Position numbers and translations under genes: made by a program. Below the pieces are notes generated by a model, which was given only the letters and a program-made list of their open reading frames with translations, ran no database searches and was not told the DNA's origin. From positions 1-64,000 of IMG/VR virus record IMGVR_UViG_3300031669_000007: DNA of 64,000 bases. One strand, 5' to 3'. Shown here in pieces: positions 45,308-53,706 of the stretch (the stretch's first letter is position 1; each line of letters begins with the position of its first letter). Source of the stretch: a virus.

Positions 45308-46432
45308 TTATGTATTCCTTGCGAAATTAGCCTGGCTAAATTGGGTGCGATTAACCAATTTAATTGGTCCTCCCTCGTCGCTAGATACATAGCCCTCACC
45401 GCCACGTGCGCCTGCAATGTGTGCGATAACTGTTCCTTCATGTGAATCTAATTGATGAAGTATATCTAATTTTAGTCCGGTAATTAAATCGAATATATTA
45501 AATACTGCCTGTAATCCTGCTGCGTTTTGTTCTGAATAGGCAATTACCTTACCGACCATTGCCTTAGATATCTTTGGGTTAGATTGAACCCAAGAACCGA
45601 ACTTAGCATATAGATTGGTTAAATCTCTTGTCTTAACCTGTGCATTGACGTATGTGTATAATAGATCAGGCAATGCTGCCATCTTTTGTTCACGCAATAC
45701 ATCTTCGTCAAGGAACGCATCTACCACTTTGGCATTCTTCTTAACGTATTGTGTGATCTGTTTGGCTTTTACTTTGTCTGCTTGAAGAGTAGCTTCGTTC
45801 TTAATCTCCGGGCCTAAGATGCATAATGGGCCATTGAGGTTTAGTCCTGCTGTATTCTTTAATGGAACACCGTCTGCACCCACGTCTGAATAAAAGGTGT
45901 GAACAGCCATCCCAGCTTTTGATTGAGCTATGTGATGTCCGAGTTCAGAGTTCTTATCTACTTCATACGTTACCGTATTAGGCGTAAAGATGAATCGCTT
46001 AGTTGTTTCTTTTAGTTCGCCAGGGAACCACATAATATCGCCAAACACAAAACCACGATAATTAGAAGGCACCGAAGCCTGAACGATAGGCCAGATTGCG
46101 ACGATTTTAGCGAGATAATCTTCATCTCCACCTTTGCTGCGCTTTTGCTTAACAAATTCTTTAGCTGATTTATATAGTCCATTGTATCCTTTCGCGCCAA
46201 ATCCCGCTTTGTCAGTGAAGATGAATTCTCCATCTTCATTACGACCGAATACACAACTTGGTTTTCCATCCCATTTGATTGACAAAATATCTTTACTCTT
46301 GCTTAGACTTAATAAGTTATTAACTGCTCTGAGAGCACCAGCAGATTTTTCCCAAAAAACTAAGTCCTCGGCGTGCTGAATGCGAGCACCCTCATTGAGA
46401 ACTGATTCTACTATTATTTCATTGATTTTCAT
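45308..46432 (-). CDS. Ligase-like nucleotidyltransferase with leader
   Basis: A 374-residue protein with leader M-K-I-N-E-I-I-V-E-S. L-S-I-K-W-D-G-K-P-S (residues about 50-59) matches motif I (K-x-D-G) of the covalent nucleotidyltransferases; G-F-V-F-G-D-I-M-W is like motif III, E-G-T-V-I-A like motif IV and P-I-K-L-V like motif V. Similar proteins occur in many marine T4-like phages. DNA or RNA ligation is not shown; capping-type or decayed activity is possible. Confidence 0.6.
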   Translation of the reverse strand: MKINEIIVESVLNEGARIQHAEDLVFWEKSAGALRAVNNLLSLSKSKDILSIKWDGKPSCVFGRNEDGEFIFTDKAGFGAKGYNGLYKSAKEFVKQKRSKGGDEDYLAKIVAIWPIVQASVPSNYRGFVFGDIMWFPGELKETTKRFIFTPNTVTYEVDKNSELGHHIAQSKAGMAVHTFYSDVGADGVPLKNTAGLNLNGPLCILGPEIKNEATLQADKVKAKQITQYVKKNAKVVDAFLDEDVLREQKMAALPDLLYTYVNAQVKTRDLTNLYAKFGSWVQSNPKISKAMVGKVIAYSEQNAAGLQAVFNIFDLITGLKLDILHQLDSHEGTVIAHIAGARGGEGYVSSDEGGPIKLVNRTQFSQANFARNT

Positions 46433-47174
46433 TTTTTAATCGTTCCTTTAGTAATGGCAACAATGTTTTTCTAAATTCATTCTCATTCATATGCCCTTTA
46501 ACAGTATTCACTATTCTAAGACAAAAGACTAAATTTTCTGCGGCGGCGGTTTTCTCAGTAGGCCAGTTATAAAAGAATGCTTCATTGACCGAAATCTTAT
46601 GATCGATTGTCCTCTTCAGCGGGTCATTTGGGTTGACTTTTTCTAATAAATTGTCATTGAATGCAATGTCGGTATAATAGCATGTGTTAGGTATTAGGTT
46701 AATTTTCTTAATTTTGTCAACCTGTTTTTTAGTCATTGACTCTACTTCTTTTCTATAATTATTAAATTCCTCATTGATTTTTAATTTTTTATAAGGTATT
46801 AAGTTTTGTTTCTTGAACCCTTCTCCGGGTCGTTGGCCATTATTAATAACGCCATATCGATTAAGCATTGATGCCTGCATTTTACTTTGTCTCTTATCAT
46901 TGGTGTTTTTACCGCTAATCCCTTCATAAACACCGCCCTTCTTCAAAATTTCTGTGATCAAATTTCGCAATTTCCCACCAAAAACTTTAGTGCTTTCTTT
47001 CTCAATAACATATTTACAACATTCAGAAACCGAATATGTCTCTAAGTAATACTTAGCTATATAATCATTGAGAACATCCTTTAATCGTAATACTTCCTTC
47101 TGATAATCAGAACAATTTCTAAAATGAGCCGTATTTCCCTTAGGTATCTCTAATCCACAAACACATTCACACAT
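46419..47174 (-). CDS. HNH-type homing endonuclease
   Basis: A 251-residue protein. N-terminal C-E-C-V-C-G zinc motif with a later H-F-R-N-C, a basic middle with R-Y-G-V-I-N-N-G, and an HNH-like core R-T-I-D-H-K-I-S-V...A-A-E-N-L-V-F-C-L-R-I-V-N-T-V-K-G. Family differs from the other two HNH genes. Overlaps the start of the leader-bearing gene downstream by 14 bases. Confidence 0.65.
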   Translation of the reverse strand: MCECVCGLEIPKGNTAHFRNCSDYQKEVLRLKDVLNDYIAKYYLETYSVSECCKYVIEKESTKVFGGKLRNLITEILKKGGVYEGISGKNTNDKRQSKMQASMLNRYGVINNGQRPGEGFKKQNLIPYKKLKINEEFNNYRKEVESMTKKQVDKIKKINLIPNTCYYTDIAFNDNLLEKVNPNDPLKRTIDHKISVNEAFFYNWPTEKTAAAENLVFCLRIVNTVKGHMNENEFRKTLLPLLKERLKNENQ

Positions 47175-47442
47175 AATAGTTCTCCTTACTATTATTTATG
47201 CTGGATAGCGTCTTATCTAATAGAAGTTCGTTAATCTTCATAACTTCCATCCTTTCTGAGATAGGTACAGTTAATAATATTTGTTCAACTTTCTCATAAT
47301 ACTGATATGCGTCCATAATTCTTGGAATGGCAATACCAACACCGAGAGATATAATACCGGCAGCGGCCAATTTAGCAACTTTTGCTTTAATACTTTCTTC
47401 AAGTATTTGTGATTCTGTTAATATAAATTCGCTTGATTTCAT
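47167..47442 (-). CDS. Small leader-bearing membrane-type protein
   Basis: Start at 47442 (M-K-S-S-E-F-I-L-T-E-S-Q), an ATGA overlap; L-T-E/S is a good prohead-protease-type site. The 91-residue product has one hydrophobic helix (KLAAAGIISLGVGIAIP), so it could insert into the membrane after delivery. Its 3' end overlaps the HNH gene start. Confidence 0.5.
   Translation of the reverse strand: MKSSEFILTESQILEESIKAKVAKLAAAGIISLGVGIAIPRIMDAYQYYEKVEQILLTVPISERMEVMKINELLLDKTLSSINNSKENYYV
47193..47200 (-). promoter_or_regulatory. Late-type promoter CATAAATA
   Basis: Minus-strand CATAAATA 18 bases before the HNH gene at 46419-47174, with AAGGAG in between. Confidence 0.5.
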
Positions 47443-48197
47443 AATGTCCATCCCTCATTCTGATAATAGTGTTTAGCCAAAACAAGCCAATTTGAATTAA
47501 CCACTATTGCTTTGTCTGCTATTAGCATTATTTCGTGTGATGATCTAATGCCACCTATTAAATCTTTATTAAACTGATAATCACCGTCGATCATAAAATC
47601 ATTGACATAATTATAATTATCGAATACTTGTTTCATCTTTTCTTTTAAAGAAAAAGAACTAGCGTGTTCATCTCCGTCGCCAGCTGCATCAGTGAAGTGT
47701 TCCATACTTTCATACATATCGACATAATTTCTGGACCAGCAGAAGCTAAAATTACCCATTGGTATTACCACGACGGTATCACCGTATCCAGATGCCTTAG
47801 CTTCCTTACCAAAACAAAATAACGATTGGCGTCTAATTCTGATGTTTGTTCTTTCTTCAAACCAATCATCTATTGCTGCGCTAACATTCTTGGGTGTGTC
47901 TTTTGGGTTACGGTCTTTTCTGATGTTCACAGTGTTAAACGGATGCTCTTCTGGTATATCCATTGCCTGATGGTCAGGAATACCCACACCTCTGAATAAC
48001 GGGTAATTAAACAAAGCATTCTCGATGCCGCCGACCTGAGTCAGGTATGGTTGTGATGTTCTCGTCAGAAGAGCCGCTAACTCTGACAGCGACGATTTTA
48101 TTTTATTTACTTCATTTGCATCTGACCATTCGATATCATTCTCTATTTTTGCTGTGTCAGAATCAAGGTCTTCTAAGATTATGTCTTTAATTTTCAT
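47439..48197 (-). CDS. ADP-ribosyltransferase-like protein with leader
   Basis: A 252-residue protein with leader M-K-I-K-D-I-I-L-E-D. Core motifs: Y-P-L-F-R-G-V (Arg), R-R-Q-S-L-F-C-F-G (Ser block), V-V-V-I-P-M-G and S-S-H-E-I-M-L (Glu). Clear paralogue of the next gene (48194-48862): D-D-W-F-E-E-R and D-Y-Q-F-N-K-D are shared. ADP-ribosyl transfer is inferred from the R-S-E order. Confidence 0.55.
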   Translation of the reverse strand: MKIKDIILEDLDSDTAKIENDIEWSDANEVNKIKSSLSELAALLTRTSQPYLTQVGGIENALFNYPLFRGVGIPDHQAMDIPEEHPFNTVNIRKDRNPKDTPKNVSAAIDDWFEERTNIRIRRQSLFCFGKEAKASGYGDTVVVIPMGNFSFCWSRNYVDMYESMEHFTDAAGDGDEHASSFSLKEKMKQVFDNYNYVNDFMIDGDYQFNKDLIGGIRSSHEIMLIADKAIVVNSNWLVLAKHYYQNEGWTL

Positions 48198-48862
48198 TCT
48201 GGCTCCACCAATTTCTTTAAGAATTTCTGTCGTATTACTAATGCCTTTTTACAGGAGAGCATTATTTCTGTCCCGGAAAATATCGCACCTCGAATATTGG
48301 TATCAAATCGATAATCTCCTGAATCCATAAATTCGTTTATTCTAGCTTTGTAAAACTGTTCTGCCTCATGCACAGACATGCCAGCACCTCCGTTGGGCGG
48401 CTTGTAGTTAAATTTGCCTAATGCAACAAATAAGTCTCTATACTGGGCAGAATATGCATAGTGGTATTCTCCCATTGGTATTACAATTAATGCACCGGTT
48501 GCCATTCCTGAATAAGAAATAGCGATATCAAATCGACCAGTGCAATGCAACGATGTCTGTCTAAATCTGACACCTACACGCTCTTGAAACCAGTCGTCAA
48601 TGAGAATCTGAACTCCTTCAGGGGTATCTGTCGGAATCCGATTTTGATTTACTATAACAGTTTTGGCGTGAGAACCAGGCGGAAATTCTATTTTCTCTAT
48701 TCCTCGATACATTGGATAGTCGATTATTGCAGCGTCGAATCCACCTATCTCTTGAAGATATGGTTGACATTGTTCTTCTGCGAACATTCTTATGCCAGCA
48801 AACTCTTTAAGAAGCTCTTTTTTAGTGTCACTGTCTTCAGTAATTATCTCTTGTATTTTCAC
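48194..48862 (-). CDS. ADP-ribosyltransferase-like protein with leader
   Basis: A 222-residue paralogue of 47439-48197: leader M-K-I-Q-E-I-I-T-E-D; Y-P-M-Y-R-G-I, R-Q-T-S-L-H-C-T-G, L-I-V-I-P-M-G and G-T-E-I-M-L. The I-T-E/D site matches the T4 cleavage pattern. ATGA overlap on both sides. Possible target: host RNA polymerase or ribosome, by analogy with T4 Alt; speculative. Confidence 0.55.
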   Translation of the reverse strand: MKIQEIITEDSDTKKELLKEFAGIRMFAEEQCQPYLQEIGGFDAAIIDYPMYRGIEKIEFPPGSHAKTVIVNQNRIPTDTPEGVQILIDDWFQERVGVRFRQTSLHCTGRFDIAISYSGMATGALIVIPMGEYHYAYSAQYRDLFVALGKFNYKPPNGGAGMSVHEAEQFYKARINEFMDSGDYRFDTNIRGAIFSGTEIMLSCKKALVIRQKFLKKLVEPE

Positions 48863-49620
48863 TTTGGGTTCACCATCTGAGATAACGATCTATACCAGGA
48901 TGGAGAACCTACTTGAATAGATTCTGGCAAGTTAATTAATCCCTTTTTGGCATCTTCTCTTGCCTGTGCTAGTTTTGCATCTCTAGCTGGGTCAGATGCC
49001 AATGCTTTCATTATTGTTTTAATGCTGGCCAGGTCTGCTGCTGTTGCCTTAGGATTAAGCAGTATCTTAGCCACAGAATCTTTGTCGTCTGCTACCACCA
49101 CGCCTGTCTCTCTGTTAACTAGCTTGCCCTCAAATGGGCTGAACTTTAAGCCTAATGATTTGGCAATGCTTGAATATAATATGAATAGCTGACCGCCCTT
49201 AAAGTCTGGATCATCGTATTGTCCTGACGGACCATGCTGATGGAACGGTGCGACTTTAGCTGCATTCGGAATGACCATAATATCTAGCTGAACAAACGTG
49301 CCATCTGGCACTGGCATACGAACGTGGACATTACGTCCCGACAATGCGACCTGAAACCCCTCTTTCTCAATGTATTGCTTTAATGCTAATTTAGTATATT
49401 TCTCGTCTGGTGTATTAAATAACTGTGCTAATTTACCGGCATCAACAAATACATCCATGTCACCTGACTCAACCTTATATCCAGCCGATCCGATATCTGG
49501 AATAATATTAATTCCAAATGGCATTATCTTCTGAATATCTTTAATTATTCCTGGGACATATTCTCTTTTAATTGGAGATACGTCAGGAAATACATTTCCG
49601 CCTTCATTTAATTGATGCAT
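48859..49620 (-). CDS. Pol-beta-type nucleotidyltransferase-like protein
   Basis: Start at 49620 (M-H-Q-L-N-E-G-G) with AAAAGGA upstream; L-N-E/G is a prohead-protease-type site. The 253-residue body has I-G-S-A-G-Y-K-V-E-S-G-D-M-D-V-F-V (residues about 45-62), the G-S-x(n)-D-x-D pattern of pol-beta nucleotidyltransferases, and V-Q-L-D-I-M-V-I as the third Asp strand. Nucleotide transfer onto RNA or protein is possible. Confidence 0.6.
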   Translation of the reverse strand: MHQLNEGGNVFPDVSPIKREYVPGIIKDIQKIMPFGINIIPDIGSAGYKVESGDMDVFVDAGKLAQLFNTPDEKYTKLALKQYIEKEGFQVALSGRNVHVRMPVPDGTFVQLDIMVIPNAAKVAPFHQHGPSGQYDDPDFKGGQLFILYSSIAKSLGLKFSPFEGKLVNRETGVVVADDKDSVAKILLNPKATAADLASIKTIMKALASDPARDAKLAQAREDAKKGLINLPESIQVGSPSWYRSLSQMVNPK

Positions 49621-49621
49621 A

Positions 49622-50605
49622 TTAATTCCTTTTAGCTTTACCGCCATATGTTGGAGCTAACACCTGGTTCAACGTTGGCTTGTCCTTAGGCAGTGGATCA
49701 TTGACTGTTTTGTGCCATTCTTTGCCGGTTCTCGGCGTATCTAAGCTATTTTTCTTCTTTTTATTTTTTGCTTCTTCTAACTTCTCTTTCTTTAAGCGTC
49801 TGACAGCCATCTCCTTAACTGTGTATTCATTGATCAGCTTTTTAGCTTTGTTAATTGATTCGGTCATTTCTAGTTCCTCGTTATTTGTGCTGCGATTACC
49901 GACTATGCGGTTATACAGATCTGGCCGTACTCCGACTTTATCAGTGTGCTGTTTTGTTGCCTTAGCATAATAGTTGCCGGCCAAGTTCTTAGATATTTCA
50001 TTGACTTGTGATTCTTCGGTTGGCTGCGGTTCTTGCTTAGGCCGTCTATTAGCTCTAGCTTGCATTCTTCTTTGATAGCTAGGAGCCATTTTGTAAGGAG
50101 TTTGTGGAGATGGTGGAGCAGGAATAAACGTTCCTGTCTGATTGTCGGCCATTTTCTCTAATGCCTGAACTTGTGTAGGATCGACAATTTTTTGATTTAA
50201 TTCATTGACCCAACCTGCATTAGTTTTATAATATTTTCCCTTACTTCTAGGGTCAATGATCATAAACTTTTCCCCTGGCCTTAGAGCAGGCTCCTTCTGA
50301 GGCGTCTGAGACGTCTGACCTTGAGTAGGCATATTTGATGCTCTATTTGGGTTTGGTTTTACTTGCATCTGAGCTTGGCTTCTGGCTTGCGTAACTTCTT
50401 GGCGTTTTTGTTGAAAGTTTTTTTCTGCTTGATGACTTAAACTATGCTCTAAGTCGTGGGCGCCTAACCCCCTTGCCAGACCAGAATAGGCATTAGCGTT
50501 TCTATCAATGTGGCTACTAGCTGCGGCAGCGGCGTTAGCTGCACCCTTCTTAATAGCGTCCCATATTCCTTCGTCTAACTCACTGCTAAATTCATTGATC
50601 TTCAT
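49622..50605 (-). CDS. Basic, disordered internal head protein candidate
   Basis: A 327-residue protein. Leader M-K-I-N-E-F-S-S-E-L-D-E-G. Long Gln/Pro/Asn/Arg-rich, low-complexity body; further L/I/V-x-E sites (V-N-E-I, M-T-E-S, I-N-E-Y) could be cut during maturation. Lysine-rich end (KKEKLEEAKNKKKKN). This resembles the composition of T4 internal proteins that bind packaged DNA. Confidence 0.55.
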   Translation of the reverse strand: MKINEFSSELDEGIWDAIKKGAANAAAAASSHIDRNANAYSGLARGLGAHDLEHSLSHQAEKNFQQKRQEVTQARSQAQMQVKPNPNRASNMPTQGQTSQTPQKEPALRPGEKFMIIDPRSKGKYYKTNAGWVNELNQKIVDPTQVQALEKMADNQTGTFIPAPPSPQTPYKMAPSYQRRMQARANRRPKQEPQPTEESQVNEISKNLAGNYYAKATKQHTDKVGVRPDLYNRIVGNRSTNNEELEMTESINKAKKLINEYTVKEMAVRRLKKEKLEEAKNKKKKNSLDTPRTGKEWHKTVNDPLPKDKPTLNQVLAPTYGGKAKRN

Positions 50606-50846
50606 TCTTGTTCACTCTCCTGACTCCCCGGGCGAACTTTGATGTGTCTTGTGCTCTGATGCTATTAAGTAATCTACGCTCTAAGTCAGCGGCTGTTTCG
50701 GGGTCATAGTTCTCCCGTATCAAATTGATTAAATTAATTGCACCCTGAATAATGTGCGTGGCGCGGCTTTCTAGTAGTTTTTCTCTATCTCGATGGACTA
50801 ATAGACTATCGAGCTCATCTAAGATGCTTTTTGTTTGTTTTTTCAC
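50592..50846 (-). CDS. Small helical protein, GTG start
   Basis: An 84-residue protein from GTG at 50846, preceded by GGGGAGAGG. Helical: K-S-I-L-D-E-L-D-S-L, H-I-I-Q-G-A-I-N-L-I-N-L, T-A-A-D-L-E-R-R-L-L-N-S-I. I recall similar proteins of marine T4-like phages in the same place before structural or internal proteins. First cistron of the leader block after AATAAATA at 50875-50882. Confidence 0.55.
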   Translation of the reverse strand: MKKQTKSILDELDSLLVHRDREKLLESRATHIIQGAINLINLIRENYDPETAADLERRLLNSIRAQDTSKFARGVRRVNKNEDQ

Positions 50847-50874
50847 AAGAAATGCCTCTCCCCTGGGGTTATTG

Positions 50875-50882
50875 TATTTATT
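50875..50882 (-). promoter_or_regulatory. Late-type promoter AATAAATA for packaged block
   Basis: Minus-strand AATAAATA 28 bases upstream of the GTG at 50846. By layout it may start the message for the 47-50.8 kb leader-bearing genes. Confidence 0.5.
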
Positions 50883-50897
50883 CGGAATTGTGAATGG

Positions 50898-51134
50898 TTA
50901 CTTTTTAATCGACGAAGCAATGACCTTAAGGTCATTGAATTCTTCTTCAGAATACTCTTTTCCGTATAGATACCAACGCTGCCAGATCGGAAAGCATAAT
51001 TCTTTGGCATATATAACTGCAGGACCATCTTCCCTATGAAAGATATTATTAAGCATATAGAATTTACTACCATTTGAATCAATGATAATCTTAGTCTTTA
51101 AGACATTGATAAGTTGATCGTCTGTCAGTTCCAT
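50898..51134 (-). CDS. MORN-like small protein
   Basis: A 78-residue protein with F-H-R-E-D-G-P-A-V-I and R-W-Y-L-Y-G-K-E-Y-S-E-E-E-F, one unit of the 'HREDGPAx...WYLxGK' repeat common in phage and bacterial MORN-like proteins. Sits between the helicase and the late block. Role unknown. Confidence 0.6.
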   Translation of the reverse strand: MELTDDQLINVLKTKIIIDSNGSKFYMLNNIFHREDGPAVIYAKELCFPIWQRWYLYGKEYSEEEFNDLKVIASSIKK

Positions 51135-51135
51135 A

Positions 51136-52569
51136 TTATTTCTTAGCTCCTAATCCTGATATCATTGATTTAAGTCTGGCGGCATTAATTTCTCCTGCTC
51201 CCTTACCTGTAATCTCTGCCTCAGTCTGACTTACTGCGGTTGTGGTTGTTGATTTTGGCTTAATCTTACTCAGGATACTATTTGCTACTGATGGTGGTAT
51301 TCCCGAATCTTCCTCGCCAGTTCCGGCATCTACAATACGCAAGCTGTCTACATTAAAGTCTAATTCCACCTTGGTGCCGATACCAGAGCTTGAACGAGTT
51401 TTCAACAGTTGAAGTTGATACTTGCCGCGCTCTCGCATTGCGCGGGACGTAAAGATACCAAACACGTTATCTGCTGTGTTGATCTTGCTAATACCGCCTG
51501 AAATGTGACTGTGGTCAAATTCAACTTCATCTACTGCTGATCTATTTAACTGTGATGCTGTAATGAATAAAATATTTAATTCCCTAGCCAAGTTACGCAA
51601 TTCTTCTGAAACATACTTATCCTTGACGAATAAGTCGTTCGGGCTAACCTTGGCTGATACTGGCATCAGCAGATCCAAATAATCCACCATTAAGAAATCT
51701 ACCTTCTTTCCAGTCTGAATCTGAAACTCTCTAATATAAGCACGAATATCGTTTACGTTAGATTGCGCTGGCATATATTTAATTTGAAATGCTCCAGACT
51801 TCTTAGCTGCCATTCGAACCTTAAGTTCTACGTCGTCTAGGTTCTTAAATAGCTCACGTGTGCTTACGTTTGCAATCATTGAATCGATACGCATTGAACA
51901 TAGGCCCTCGCTTAATTCTAATGTTAAATAGATACCATTTAATCCCGCCGTAATCCAGTTTACGGATATATTTTGCATGAATAATGATTTACCTGAGCCA
52001 GATCCTCCCGCAAAGATGTTTAGCTCGCCTCTATTCATACCGCCAAATAATGCTTTATCCAATGCTGGCCAACCTGTGCTAAATTGCCCGTTGCCTGACT
52101 TAATTGCCATAAGCCGCGCTCTTGGGTCTGCAAAGTAATCAGTTCCAATATCCTTAACAAGTCCAATTTGAACTGCATCTTTAATTAACTTCTCAATTGG
52201 TGCGCGATTGCCTTTCTCTAAGTAGTCTGCTGCCTTTAATATGGCGCGTTCTAATGCTTTACTCTGACTAAATCCCTCAAACTCTTCTAAGAACCAATCA
52301 GTGTGTTCTTCTGTCAGATCCTTTGTCGGTTTAAGCGTTGTGCCAACCGACGCGTTAATTTGCTCGATTGTTGGCATTGCTTTATATTTCTCTGTGTGCT
52401 CTTTAATGAATGTTGCCGCTGGCTGCAATGAACGAGCAAAGTTCTTTGAATCAAATATATTCTGCACCCTGACATATGATTCGGGGTGGTCTAACATTAT
52501 TTCTAAGAATAGTTTCTGTAGGTCGTCGGTATATTCTTTTGCTTGTGTTTTTTCTTCTTTATTATACAT
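51136..52569 (-). CDS. DnaB-type replicative helicase (T4 gp41-like)
   Basis: A 477-residue protein. N-terminal helical domain, then RecA-like core: Walker A F-A-G-G-S-G-S-G-K-S-L-F-M, Walker B F-L-M-V-D-Y-L-D-L-L, and downstream S-Q-L-N-R-S-A and G-K-Y-Q-L-Q-L-L-K-T-R-S (motifs H3/H4 region). It unwinds the fork 5'-3' and is coupled to the primase whose gene overlaps its start by 8 bases. C-terminal 50 residues are polar and variable. Confidence 0.9.
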   Translation of the reverse strand: MYNKEEKTQAKEYTDDLQKLFLEIMLDHPESYVRVQNIFDSKNFARSLQPAATFIKEHTEKYKAMPTIEQINASVGTTLKPTKDLTEEHTDWFLEEFEGFSQSKALERAILKAADYLEKGNRAPIEKLIKDAVQIGLVKDIGTDYFADPRARLMAIKSGNGQFSTGWPALDKALFGGMNRGELNIFAGGSGSGKSLFMQNISVNWITAGLNGIYLTLELSEGLCSMRIDSMIANVSTRELFKNLDDVELKVRMAAKKSGAFQIKYMPAQSNVNDIRAYIREFQIQTGKKVDFLMVDYLDLLMPVSAKVSPNDLFVKDKYVSEELRNLARELNILFITASQLNRSAVDEVEFDHSHISGGISKINTADNVFGIFTSRAMRERGKYQLQLLKTRSSSGIGTKVELDFNVDSLRIVDAGTGEEDSGIPPSVANSILSKIKPKSTTTTAVSQTEAEITGKGAGEINAARLKSMISGLGAKK

Positions 52570-53641
52570 ACTTCTTCCTCAATAATTTTATCTTTAGTGG
52601 ATTAGATTCTATAGAATCTAATATAGTTTTAAGCACGAATAATTTTCCATATTTTTGAACTGCTTGGTTAATATCTACGCACGTCTCTGCCCATATTGGG
52701 AAACTAACTGACCAGGAATTGGCCAGTGCCACATCTATAAGATTTCCGCCAGTCTTGTTCCAATCCGGAACCACAATAATTTCTCTATCTAATCCTTCTA
52801 TAATATCAATTTGAGTTTTGGTTATGTCTGATTTAAGAACAGCGACCGCATCAATACTTATCGCATCAAATACACCCTCGCAAACAATTACAACCTTCCA
52901 GTCTTTTTTCTGTTTATCAATATTAAATACATAACCAGTGTCGATATGCTGAATATACTTAGGCGTAATGTCATCATTTAATGCTCTGGCGGTAAATCCT
53001 ATTATTTCATTTTTCCAAGTAAATGGTATAATCACCCGTTTATTCATTTTATTTTTCGTATCTGTTGACCAATAGAAATCATATTTTTGCATGTCTATCT
53101 TACGGTCATATACATATTCAACCGAATCTATTAATCCTCGAGGAAGTGGTTTAAAGTGTTCAGGCGTGGGTTGATGCTCGTCTATTCCTTCATTTGCTAA
53201 GATAAAGAAATCCATCATACCCATGAAAGATAGTGCCTCGTCTGGTAAAGGTTCTTTCTTAAAGTCTACCTTTACTTCTTCTTTCTTGTGTTCAATCTTT
53301 ACCAAGCCGAGAAGTTCTTGTCTTTGCTGTTCACGCTTTGCTTCAATGTTTAGCCGCTGTATCTCTGCTTCGTCTACGTTGAGCCATCTTAGCAACTTAC
53401 GGAATTTGTAGTATAGCGGATAGCCTGGAGTATAACTGGCTCTGAAGTTGCAGTTGAAGCAAGAATACGACACTGTTCCATCAGCATTTGCAATCATTCC
53501 TCCACGACCACGCGTATCTGCACTTTCGCCATTGTGCGGGCAGCAGACGGCATTACCTGAGATCCATCCCTTAGCATCGCGCCTTGTCTTCCTGCCGCTT
53601 GTCCATGCGCTTACTGCCGTCGATTGTATAGGGTTAGTCAT
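52562..53641 (-). CDS. DNA primase, zinc ribbon plus Toprim (T4 gp61-like)
   Basis: A 359-residue protein. N-terminal zinc ribbon with C-C-P-H-N-G-E and S-Y-S-C-F-N-C-N-F; core primase region with I-P-F-T-W-K-N-E-I-I-G-F-T-A-R-A-L; Toprim motifs V-I-V-C-E-G-V-F-D-A-I (Glu) and I-V-V-P-D-W-N-K-T-G (Asp). It makes primers for lagging-strand synthesis with the adjacent helicase. First gene of the minus-strand unit. Confidence 0.9.
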   Translation of the reverse strand: MTNPIQSTAVSAWTSGRKTRRDAKGWISGNAVCCPHNGESADTRGRGGMIANADGTVSYSCFNCNFRASYTPGYPLYYKFRKLLRWLNVDEAEIQRLNIEAKREQQRQELLGLVKIEHKKEEVKVDFKKEPLPDEALSFMGMMDFFILANEGIDEHQPTPEHFKPLPRGLIDSVEYVYDRKIDMQKYDFYWSTDTKNKMNKRVIIPFTWKNEIIGFTARALNDDITPKYIQHIDTGYVFNIDKQKKDWKVVIVCEGVFDAISIDAVAVLKSDITKTQIDIIEGLDREIIVVPDWNKTGGNLIDVALANSWSVSFPIWAETCVDINQAVQKYGKLFVLKTILDSIESNPLKIKLLRKKYV

Positions 53642-53706
53642 AATATATTATATAGAATCGTGCTTACAAGAAGCAAGTAATTCGAAGTATTCAGCACTAA
53701 AACCGG

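Noticed and set aside
50898-51082. Second frame over the MORN-like gene
   Set aside because: Overlapping reading in another frame; the H-R-E-D-G-P and W-Y-L-Y-G-K motifs fix the real frame.
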